Origin: Plantago major
Lineage: Eukaryota > Streptophyta > Magnoliopsida > Lamiales > Plantaginaceae
NCBI GenBank assembly: GCA_026545765.1
Contig: CM048841.1
Location: forward strand, 75,638,217 to 75,702,216
Direction of reading: 5' to 3'
DNA length: 64,000 nucleotides
Shown here: positions 45,540 to 56,779 of the stretch, piece by piece
Layout of the letters: every line of letters begins with the position of its first letter
Position numbering within the stretch: position 1 is the first letter of the stretch
Program-made: the position numbers and the translations under genes
Notes under the pieces: model-generated
Database searches by the model: none
The model's input: only the letters and a program-made list of their open reading frames with translations
Told to the model about the DNA's origin: nothing

Positions 45540-46447
45540 ACTCAAGTAGTTAAACTTCTATCGAGTGAACCAAGCCCAAAATGTCAATTGTGAACGAATA
45601 AACACGGGGGGGGGGGGTAATAAGATCTCTTAGAAAAACGAGAGTAGTTTTCTCAGCTAATCTAGGTTGGCTTGACAAAATAAAATAATTAATAGAAATT
45701 CTTAATTATGAAGTAGATACTCATACCCAAGTAGTATAGACTGTTCATTCTTACGCTTCCTAAATCTCACCCATTTGGGGGGGGGGGGGGGGGGGGGTAA
45801 GGAGTAGTAAAAAAATTGCTCACGCTTTTGAACTAAAATGACTAATGAAAGAAAGGATGAAATATTCGAGGTTTTACTTGAATTTTTGCATAAATAATGC
45901 AACTTAAAAACAATACATAAATATTTTTTTTGTTTTTGTTTTTAGATATAGTAAAGAAAGTAAAATTGCATGCAGGAAACTTTTAATGACATGTGATTTA
46001 TATTGGTTCGGTCACAACAGGCCTACGTCCACTCCCCAATCGTTTACTCTTGCATGTTCTCACTAAGATGTTGAGTGACATTTATAGAACCCACAAATAC
46101 TCAAAGACACCTTGTATTTCCCTCTTGCTCACGTTTAAGCTATTCCCACCTAGACTAAGTGACTCGTGCTAAGGAGAAACAACCCACTGAGTTTCCCACA
46201 CGCTAGCAACTCTAACAAGTTGATAAAAGAATGGAAATCCCTCACTTTGACGCAGGCTTAAAGAACAACCAAGTATACAGATGAGTGAACTGCTTTAGGA
46301 CACTTGCTTGTAAACTTGCTTCAATCTCGAGTTCTCTCTTGTGTTGTATCCAAAAAGCAGTGTAGAAAGCAAATATATAAGTTGAACAAGTCTGTAAGAA
46401 CCGCCACTACTTCCAGATCTTTTGTTGCGAATTCTTAGATGATTCTT
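45540..46447 (-). repeat. LTR-like sequence adjoining the Copia gag fragment
   Basis: It contains TATTGGTTCGGTCACAACAG and CCTACGTCCACTCCCC (about 46000-46040), a text common in plant Copia LTRs, plus two G tracts (45607-45616 and 45778-45797). It lies on the side where the 5' LTR of a minus-strand element should be. It is cut off by the Sirevirus LTR at 46448. Confidence 0.45.
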
Positions 46448-47861
46448 TGTTGGTCCAGATAACGGCAAAGTAAAAGACTGGGGGGGGGGGGGGGTGAATA
46501 GTCTTTTAAAAATTTTGTCGATAAACACGCTTCTCGAAACTGGGGTTTCTGATACTTAAATTTAGAGCGCGGAAGACTTTAAGATAGGTAAGTGCAGAAA
46601 CAATAAGTATGTGTGTGTGCTTTGCTGAAATGTAAATACAAAAAGGTAAATGACACAGCAAATATAGTGGTATCTGGAGGTGGCGTAATCCTCCAACTAA
46701 TCCACTTCGATCTTTCTGAGACCTAGAATTCACTAGAACAGATAATTGAGTTCTCCTTACAATAATCCTATTCTAAGATTCCTAAACAAATGGTTCCCAA
46801 CCAAATGTTCCCCTGAGTTATTCACCAGCTCCCAGAGCTAAGTATTTCCTCTACTCAGATAACCTTGGAGTTATTCCCTGATTTCCCAAATCAAGTACTT
46901 CCTCTACTCCACGCCTTGATGGTGTTGGTTATAAGGTTTGTCAGAGAGGCTTCTCGTATAACTTTTCAGTTATGTTTTCAGAGAGCCTAATAGAACAAGA
47001 CTACTTAATACACTTGTTCAGTGGATGGCGATGCTTCTTTCTTGACCCAAGTAATTGATGTCCGCTCGGAGAATGAGCTTGAAAGGGTATCCGATTCTCA
47101 ACTCTTTCACGAATAACAATCTCTTGTTAAAGTTCGGACAACTTAGAACTACTAGTGATTCTTCAAATGTAAAGCTTTCAGAAAGGGTAATAGAGTGCTT
47201 GAGGGAATACTTTGCTTGATGGTAAGTTTGCAAGATAGAGCGTTCTAAGGTGTGTATTTCAAGCATCTAAGTGTGTGATATATATAGATAAATTTGAGAG
47301 GCGTTTGAATTGTATCCGTTGTGCTCTCTATCAAATTATATCCGTTTATATCTTGAACTATGTACTCAGAAGTCACTATCTCATGTTTCAGAGAGGACTT
47401 GCTTTTTGCAGCATTTACTGATGCATTTAATGCATAAATCGTTTATCATTGTCCTTTAGTCTCAACGGATACATGAGCCTTTCTGATGGCTTGCATGCTC
47501 CATACTCATGATGTCATATGTCCAGAATCATATTTCGAAAGTAAGTAAATATACTTAAGAAAGGATTAAGGACATAGTCTTTCTGAGTTAGACTAAACCT
47601 TGATATCTTCATAAATCTTGTGCAATCTTCAGTCTTCTAATCTTCAGAAAAGCTCCATTGCTAGGATTGATCTTCATGGTCTTCTGGAAATAAAAATTAC
47701 ACTCATAGACCTATAATCCTAATACAAGATTTAATAGACTAATCATACTCAGTGATTTCCTCTTTTATAATATTCAAGTGAACCAAGAGTACTTAATCAT
47801 CTTTCTGGCTAAGATAAGAACATGTGATGAGTGATCAAAATACTAACATATATTCCTAACA
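46448..47861 (-). repeat. E3 3' LTR
   Basis: TG...CA on the minus strand (plus-strand ends TGTTGGTCCAGATAACGG and ATTCCTAACA). Same family as the E1/E2 LTRs but visibly more diverged, with a 14-base G tract at 46482-46495. Confidence 0.85.
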
Positions 47862-48365
47862 AATTTCCCCCTTTTTGATCAATCATCCATGACTATCTTT
47901 TAAGTCCTATTACAAATTTGTAACCCTGGAAGAGAAAACAATCCACCACTTAATTATTTCAAATGATATTCAATTTTAGTTGAATTAAGTGCAGAAAGTA
48001 AACATCAACCAAATCACAAGAAGTGATCTTTGCTGATAAGTTGTCATCTATTAGAATGTATATGAGGGTATGATCTTCAGATAGGTACAGTTTACAGAAT
48101 AAGATGCAACTTTTACAAATAGAGAAATTCAGAAACAATCAGCATGATTACAAAAAGTAACAAAGCATACTAAGTAAATTAGAACAAAGGAGAATCCAAG
48201 CTCCAAGAGAGTATTCTAATGTTACTAGTCTTCAAGTCTTCAGAAATGCAACTTGGGTTCAGATACCTCAAGTTCTTCAGCATCCTTTCTGGATCAATTG
48301 ACATGATCATCCACTTTTCCGCATTCTTGGACATAGTCATAAAGAATCCTTCTGACAGAGAGCTC
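46448..48365 (-). mobile_element. Sirevirus-type Copia, copy E3 (3' portion)
   Basis: A minus-strand 3' LTR (46448-47861) followed by about 500 bases of internal sequence with a polypurine tract (complement of TTTCCCCCTTTTT at 47864-47876) and the end of the post-pol region. Copy E2 is inserted at 48366. The rest of E3 should lie beyond the window. It is more diverged from E1 and E2 than they are from each other, hence older. Broken. Confidence 0.8.
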
Positions 48366-50042
48366 TGTTGGTCCAGATAACGGCAAAGTAAAAGACTAGG
48401 GGGGGGGGGTGAATAGTCTTTTAAAACTTTTGTCGATAAAAACTATTTCTCAGATATCTGAATAGATATCTGATACTTAGAATCAGAGCGCGGAAGACTT
48501 AATAAAGATAAGTGCAGAAACAGTTAAAGTGTGTGTGTGTGTGTTGCTGAAATGTAAATATAGAAAGCTAAATAACACATCAAGTATAGTGGTATCTGGA
48601 GGTGACGTAATCCTCCAACTAATCCACTTCGGTCTACCAGAGACCTAGAATTCACTAGAACAGATAATTGAGTTCACCTTACAATAAACCTATTCTAAGA
48701 TTCTTAACAATTGGTTCCCAACCAAATGTTCCCCCTGAGTTGTTCTCGGCTTTCATGCCCAAGTACTTCTGCTCGAAACCTTTGAGTTATTCCCTAGCTT
48801 CCCAAGCTAAGTACTTCCTATACTCAATAACCTTGGAGTTATTCCTTAGTTTCCCAAATCAAGTACTTCCTATACTCCGGTAACCTTGGAGTTATTCCCT
48901 GATTTTTCAAACTAAGTACCTCCTGTACTCCACGCCAGTTATGGTGTTGGTTTTGGTTTGAGTTGTCAGATGAGCTTCTTTAATAACTTATTCAGTTATT
49001 CAGATAGCTCTGTGAATCAAGTATACTTAATACACTTTTCAATATATGGTATCTTGTTCTTTTTAACTGACCCAAGTCTTAGATAAATGTTCAAGAGAAT
49101 GAATCTCAGATACTTGATCTTTCGTTTCAACTCTTTCACAGATAGCTGAGCTTGTTTAGGATCAGGACACTTAGAACTTCAGTGTTACTCAAGATCAAAA
49201 GCTTTGGTCGCAACAGAAAGCTTTGAGGATAAGTAACTTGCTTTGAGAGAGTAAGATGTTCAACGTTTTTATGCAGTTCAAGGTGTCTTGTCAAGCAGTC
49301 TAAGTGTTGATATTTATAGATGAATTTGAGTGCCGTTTGAATAGTATCCATTAGGCTCAAATTCAAACTATTGATATCTGTGTATAGTACTGTAGCAGGT
49401 TTTATCTTCTTCTTCAGAAGCTGCCGTTGCTTTTATTCAGACATCTCTGTCCGTGCATTAAATGCATTGTACTATACTTTTTGTCCTGTAGTGTCAACGG
49501 AACTATGCTTTGTATTAGAGACTAGTGTTATCTGATTCTTTGCACGTCCTTATCTTCAATGTTCAGATACCACTGTTTATTGAAACAACTTTGTTTGCAA
49601 TATATATATATATTTCTTTTTCAGAATTGTGGTTAATGCTCAAGGTATCTGAGAATAGATATCTGTGGACACTTTCCTTGTTTTCAGATAGGCTTCTTAT
49701 TTCTCAGATATCTCTTGTGACACAGTTGGTTTAAAACTATTCGTGTCTTCAAGATATCTGGCTAAGATATCTGAAAAATAGTTTCAGTAATCTTGTGCAG
49801 TTTCTTCAAGTCTTCAATGTCGTTGAGCTTGTTCTGCTTGGATGTCTTCTTCTTGGTCTTCTCTTCATAAAATAAAAATTACATTTTGAGACCTAACATC
49901 CTATACAAGATTAGCTAGACTATCATACTCAGTGGGTTTCCTCTTTTACAATGTTCAAGTGAACCAAGAGTACTAATCACCTTTCTGAGACTAAGATAAG
50001 TCATCATGTTGCTGATCAAAATCTAAACAGATATTTCTAACA
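48366..50042 (-). repeat. E2 3' LTR
   Basis: 1,677 bases, plus-strand ends TGTTGGTCCAGATAACGG and AGATATTTCTAACA. Highly similar to the E1 LTR and to 62682-63814. Confidence 0.9.
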
Positions 50043-50115
50043 AAATATCTAACAAATTTCCTAACAAATTTCTCAAGAAATTTCCCAACAAATTTCCCAA
50101 CAAATTTCCCCCTTT
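50030..50115 (-). repeat. Repeated polypurine/LTR junction motif at E2 3' LTR
   Basis: TAACAAATTTCC-like words occur about five times in a row before TTTCCCCCTTTTTGATCAG. On the minus strand this is AAATTTGTT(A/G)GG repeated, the text that spans the junction of polypurine tract and LTR start. E1 and E3 have it once. Confidence 0.75.
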
Positions 50116-50473
50116 TTGATCAGTCAACGATGACTATCATACCTATTACAAATCTGGATGAGTGAACAATCCAACACTCAATCTTTTCTTAAGATCTTCA
50201 AATTATTTAATTAAGTGCAGAAAGTAGACATCAACCAAATCACAAGGTGTGATCTTTGCTGACAAGTTATCTTTTATAGAATACTATCTGAGAGTAAGTT
50301 CTTCAGATAAGTTACAAAGAGAGATTACAGATAACTTCAATACATAATACAGTTAAGCTCAGTCAGCAATCATATAACAAAAACTACGTAGTAAATTAGG
50401 ACAACAGGAGTAACCAAGCTCCAAGTAAACATCCTAATAAACTAGTCTTCAAGTCTTCAATTTCTTCAAGTCT

Positions 50474-53400
50474 TCAACAGTGTTTCTGTGGATTAGTCTG
50501 CAAATTTCCTATCTCCAAACCTTTTGATGTCATCAGAAGAGTTCTGACGAGCATCTCTATGTCTCTGGCAAATCCACAGACCTCTTTGTAGGTTTTGGTA
50601 GGATTTTTCTTGACAAAATGTTTGACCCACAGATACTTTCCCCACTTCCAGGCATGCTCTATTCTGATATCTGAAAGCTTGAAGTATTCGTAGATAATCT
50701 TCAGATATCTGATGTCACCCTTGTATTGATCTTCAGTTAGATAGAACGATTCATAGGGTTCTACAGCGAGTCTTGCTCTTGTGCTTGTTCCTGTGATATT
50801 CAGAATTCTGTGCACATCATCTGGCTTTCCATATGGACATTCATCAGAGAGGTCCTTTCTCATGGCTTCAGTTCTCTTGACAACTTCAAAATCCAACCAG
50901 GCTTTAATGTGATTGGTGTTGATCAAGGTTGGCTTATCCTTTCTCCATGCCATAAGTTGTTTATGGATTGGTTCTGGAAATCTTGAATTTACCAATAGAT
51001 GCTTAAGTTCCAGAATCCAATAGCCATTTTTCTGATTGATGCACACAGACAGAGGAATCATTGTCATACTTCACATACTCTATTTTGGCTTCTTCTGGCC
51101 TGAGTGGAAGTTGACTTTGTCTTTGCTCAGCTCTCAGTCTGTTCCTTCTCTGTCTTGAATTCTCTTTGGGGTTGTTGCTTGAAGAACCACCCTGGATAGA
51201 CTTGGTATTTCCAGAGGGTGTTTTAGTCGCTAGGGCTTTGCCTATGGGCTCGATTAGCTTTCAATTTTCCTATTCTTGTGAAGAGGAGTTTCATCTTCAT
51301 CAGTTTCCTCATCATCATCAAGATTGAATCTTGTGTGAGTTTTACAGCCTTCTTCATTGCCCAGGGACTTGATTTGACCTTCTTCTTCTTCTTCAGAAGA
51401 TTCATCAATCCCTTTAACTTGTCTTCTCCTTGGAGCCTTGGTACTCCTTGAGGTTTCGTGCCATGGCCCTTGTTATCATTTTAGTTCCTTCAAGAGGGTT
51501 TCGGAAGCAGCTACTATTTGCAAAGCAGCTTGGCTTGAGGAGGGTTCATTGATTCTGAGTGGTGGCTGGGAAGTTTTCATGTTTCTTCTTCCTTTCTGAG
51601 TTGCACCAGCTCCAGATTTCTTCTTGTTTTCTTCTCCTTCTTCCCATTCCCCCTGACTTTGAGGTCCAGATTTGTACATTCTTTCCCTTAGTCATTGTTG
51701 GTGACGGTCTCATAAAGGAATCGAGAGAGTTAAAATGCCCTTGTAAATAATTATAAAGTGACCAACTTCAAGTTCGGCTTTGAGCTCTGATTTTGCTCGA
51801 TAAGTCCATTGTCCTTATCTGAGCTCGCTAATGGGCCTAGGATGGCATCCGCTTTTCAAGATGTAACTTGCCTCTTGGAAAGCTTTTTCAGCTAAAGACG
51901 CATCATTGTCCCTTATCATTTCCAGATCTTTCTGAGAAATGACTATGCTAGTTGTTCTCTGAGTGATGAGCTCAGTGAACTTTCTCATTTCAGAGGGGAG
52001 GGAGGCAATTACTTCCTTGTTCTGTGAAGACATCTCCTTGTTCAGAGTAGCCAGTACTTGGTACCTGTTCATGTATTCATTGGAGTGAACATTTGGCAGT
52101 TTGCTGAAAATTGTAGGAGCAATCAGCTTCCTTTTCAAGTGAGAAACCACTAGATGTTCATTGCGGTGCTCTGCCAAAGTCTTGTCTTCTTCATCATCTG
52201 AGTAATCACCAGTTGATCTTCATCCTCTTGACATTTTCATCGATTGTATCGAGTCCAAAGAACCATCTCAGAGATTGGTTTCTTTCCTTTCTGGGAGGAG
52301 GATGGTACTTCTTTTGAAGATGATGCAGCCTTAGCATCATGCTTGACTTCAGATACTTCTTCAGTATCGAGTTCTTTGGTGATATCATGCACATCATCCC
52401 GTAGCTCTTTAACCTCAGAGTAAGCAACCATTTCTTGTAAGTATTGATCTTGTAGTTGATCAAGCTTGTCTCTGGATTTAGCTATTTGATCTTCCAGTTG
52501 AAGATGGAGCTGTTGTTCTTATTCCAACAGTTGTCTGAGTTGAGCAGATCTGGTTTGAGTGTTTAATATTTTCTGATCGGTTTCTTCAGAAAGCTCAACT
52601 ACTTGTTCAGTAGTAACTGGGTGTTGGTTAGAAGATGGATGAGTAGATTTCTGAGGAGATGGAGACGGAGATTTCTGTGAAGGATTCTCAGTGTGCTTTT
52701 CAGCAGCTGAGGCATCATTTCTTAGTGAAATTCCCCCGGTCCCTGGTGCAGGGGCATCATCATCATCCTTTTTGTCTGTGTCATCCTTTTGGCCCTGTTT
52801 ATCTCTTCCTCCTCATCATCTTCAGATACAAGATTGATCACTTCAGGAATAGTGATTTTCTGCCCATTAACCTCTTCTTGTTCAGAAGGTATAAATTGCA
52901 GAGTTTGGGGCAGGACTGGCTTAAATGCCATTTGTAATCTTGTATGACCATCTGCCTGTTCAAAGGCTTGTATCAAACTGTGCGCTACTTCTCTGGAGAA
53001 ATCCTTATGCAATAGAGTCGCAACTGTGTATTGTTCGGTAGGGAACATTGCATGGATGTATGTCTCCAAGTCAAGAGCTCGTGCGTCGTTGGTTGATCTG
53101 TGATTCTCAATATTTCAGAGAGATCAGAGCACCTTAACCTTTGCCATTTCTTGAAGCATTTAATGTGCTTTGGCAAGGTGTGAGCTTTGAAGAAGGGAAG
53201 TAGGTCCCTTGTCTCAACATTGGGAACCTGCTCGGCACTTGTTTGAGCCTGAAAGAAAGAGTTTTGAGTGAGCTTCAAAACTTTTGTAGATATCTGAGTG
53301 GAAGTGTAGTTTAGTTTCTGAGTTACCTGAGTTAGTACTTCAGGCTCAGAGACTTGTGCTGCTGAGACAATTGGTGTCTCAGATATCTTGTTGTGAGGTG

Positions 53401-55922
53401 GAGACTTGGAAGTCTGGTCCTCATCAACCTTTCTTTCTTGAACCTCCATGGGAGGCTCAGATACTTGTCTCTCAGAGACTTGTGCAGTCTCTGGAATCTT
53501 TTCTTGTGATGAAGGCCTTGATGCCTCATTAATTTCCATAGGTGCAGGGGATGTCGCAACTCTGTCCCCTTGCACTTCTACTCGAGTGAGCCCGAGTAGA
53601 AAGTATTGAGTAATATAGAAGAAGTTTGAGATAACCCAAGGTGAAGAACTATGATCACAGATTTTCATATACCTTCATCTTTGGAAGGCTCAATGATTGT
53701 TCTTGAAACCTTGTCGGTTCGGGTTTTCTTCCGCATTTCGCCTTATCTTCCTCTTTCTCGGTTGGAGCTGTTAGAAACATTTATTTTAATGATTAAGCAC
53801 ATAAACTTATAATCGAAGAAGTGTTATCTTAAGAATCCATTATTACCGTGGCATGTGCTCGATATCTTAAGAGGCGAGGTTGAGGAACCTCCTTCTCGCT
53901 TCGAGGTAAGCTTTTCACTTCCTCTTGTTTTTGTGTTTCTAACTCAGCCTGTAACAAAGAATTTTTATAAATAACAAGATGTACAAGCATAAAATTTTTC
54001 ACAAGATAAGAGTTAAACCGGTCAGCTACCTGAGTAGTTTCAGGCTGATTGGTCTCTGGAACTTGTGACCTTTCTATACTTTAGTCTTCTTGTCCCGTCA
54101 GCTTTCTTTGCTTGAAGTTTCGGTACTTCACACCTTTCCCGAGTATGCAACTCGGTTGCCTCCCGGTTGATCATTACGAGTAGATGTCTCGGTTTGATCC
54201 CTCTCATTGAGTTAGGGAACCCGCTCTTTAGGATTTTCTTGACATCGCATTCTTTGGTAATTCAAAATGGAGTTCATTTACCATTTCATCAACCACTTGT
54301 GGCTGTTGTGGTTGTGGTTGTTGTGGTTGTGGAAGCGAAGATTGGTTGGTCAGTAGAATGTTCTTCCAGATTTTTAGTTGTGGCGTTTCCATCAGCATCC
54401 GCCAGTACTAAAATACCACTCATTAGGGCTTTTTGAAGTTGTGCAAGAGAAATATTCCCTGATGATGTGTTTGCACCAACAACCTTTGCTATAGGTTCAG
54501 CAACCTGTGGTGTAGGTTCTTCTTCAGATACCTTATCACGATTCTTGTTTGATAACCTTAGCCATCTTTGTTCTTTCTAGGACTTGAGAGATGACTAGTT
54601 CATCATCTTCATCGTCAGAGCTCTCATCAGCATTGGGAACTGATTGGTCCATTATTCCTGCAGTTTCTGCAGATAGGGCTTGGTGTTTTTCACCACTTTT
54701 GGCAGCATTAATGAGTTCATCAGCAAGGCTTTCTGCATTAGTCGCAACATTTCTGAAAGCACTTTCTCTTGCTGAGTCTACTTGTTCAGTAGTTGATAAC
54801 TCTTTTTCAGCATTGATGATTTCATCTGCCTTTATCAGTTCATCGACAATGCCTGCAGATATTTGAGAATTGACAACCTCTTTGGGTGTGTCTTCTGATT
54901 TGCCAGCAGACTTCTTTCTTGAAGTTCTGGGCTTCTTGGTCGCAACCTTTTCTTCAGATACCTTTTCAGACTTTCGCTTCTTAGAACCTTTCTGAGACCC
55001 AGTAACCTTTTTCATCAAGTTTGTATACTCATATTTGTAGAGTAGGTTACTGTTGGCTATTTCAGCCGTCTCTCTGAGCTCAATTCCAAGCTTTTCCAGC
55101 AAGTAGCATATTTTCAGACCATATCCTACAGTGGCCTTTGGCTCAGCTAGTCCTTTGGTAATCTTAGGCTCGAAGCCTTGAATCTTCTTCACAAACTTCA
55201 GAAAGGCGTACTTTCCCAGCTTAAAGGGTTTTCCGGCCTTTTGTCTTGTTGATTCAGCAAGAACATCATCATCCACCGTTCTTGGCTTATCCGGTCAAGA
55301 CCTCCTTGTAGACCATCAAAGCATCATGAAGAATGCAAGCGGTACATCGGTGAACCAACGGATGTCCGGTTCGGATGTCGTGAGCTTGAACTCGGTGGGT
55401 GTATCGATTTTCAAGATCACACGTCCATCGTAAAGTTCTTTAACACCTTCAAGGAGTTCATCATCCTTGGTGTTTATTTCAAAATCCTTTCCAAGATTTT
55501 GAAACTCAAACAACTTACAGAAAGTTGTTAAGTCCAGAAGGATTTCCTTTCCTTGGACTGAGGTTTTAACAGACACTATTTCAGTGCCTTCAGAAACACA
55601 GGAAATAATCCTGGAGTTGTTGTAGAATTCCAACACATCGAGTGATGAAATTCCACTAGGGCGAGCAGATAGAAAGCCCTTGATTTGTGCCTTTTCAAGC
55701 ATGTCAAGAATTAGCTTTCTGTCGGCTTGGTTCTCTATTCCAGCCGTGAGGTATTCCTCAACCATGGCACCACCCCAAATCATTCGGTGATTTGAAGTTC
55801 AATGGTCAGGATTAAAATCTCCTACCAGTCGGTTGTTCACAATAACCAACTCTGGTGCTTGCTTTTCAGCAGTACCAGTGGAGGATTGAGATTTCAGTGT
55901 GGTTGAACTTTTAGGGGCCATC
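50474..55922 (-). pseudogene. E2 post-pol ORF region
   Basis: Starting at the complement of 55922 (MAPKSSTTLKSQSS) and ending near 50474, it shares with E1 the N-terminal block (HRMIWGGAM.EEYL), the charged middle and the C-terminal block (YESFYLTEDQYKGDIRYLK). E2 also has segments absent from E1, including a LDLTTFCKLF...DIRWFTDVP block (about 55320-55600), a KLGKYAFLKFVKKIQG block (about 55060-55230), a Lys/Ser-rich region and Pro/Glu/Ser-rich repeats. No known catalytic domain is recognised. Broken. Confidence 0.75.
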
Positions 55923-56779
55923 TCTTTATATAGTGTAGGGATTTGAAATTGGTGTTTGAAAGAGATTTGATTTAGTAATTCTTTGCAGAAAAACTTAATC
56001 TTGATTTGCAGAGATTGTAGAAGGTTTTGCAGAGAATCAAGAGAAGGATTTGCTATTTTTGTGCAAGATGAGTTTTCGGATTAGGCAAAAGTGATTTCCT
56101 ATGCCAAAATCCTATATATATATAGCAGTTGAATCCCAATAGACAAATACATACAAATTGATTTTGTGTGTACGTATCTGTGATTTGCAAGCAGGCGTGA
56201 GCAAAAGCTAGTTTGGCATTAAATGCTTAGTGGGCCATTTCTGAAGTTCAACAGTCCACTATTTACTGTGAATTAATTTCCACCGTACAGATCAATCGCT
56301 TAATTTCATCAAGGGTCACCTCTTCAGCAATGATCACAATCAACAAGTGTAATTGTGCCCATTTAATGAATTTTGGCGCATAGCTTTCTGAATCACGTTT
56401 TTGTATGACCAAGAACACTGTTTGCATCTGAATCTGTCTTATACTTAGGATTTTTCCAAGTTTTTCATCAAGATAGAAATAATGCGAGTTTCAAGAGAGT
56501 AGTTGACTGCAGATAGTTATACTATTCTCTTTTGTGTTCCTCGTTTATAGAGTGATTCAGATATCTGAGTTCCCGTCTCAGAGATCTTAAGCTATCTTTT
56601 TGCTTTTTAGCCTTTTTGACTTCTGGATACCCATTCCGATTCTCTTTCTCGGATACCCGTTCGGATACATCTTCTCTGGATGCGTTCGAGATACTTCTTC
56701 TGGATGCCCGTTCTAGATACCTCTTCTCTGGATGCCTGTTCCGGATACTGAACTCTTCGGTTCATTGGTAGTTCCATTA

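Noticed and set aside
54290-54340. GTTGTGGTTGTGG microsatellite as a possible regulatory repeat
   Set aside because: It is the antisense of a low-complexity coding stretch in the E2 post-pol region.
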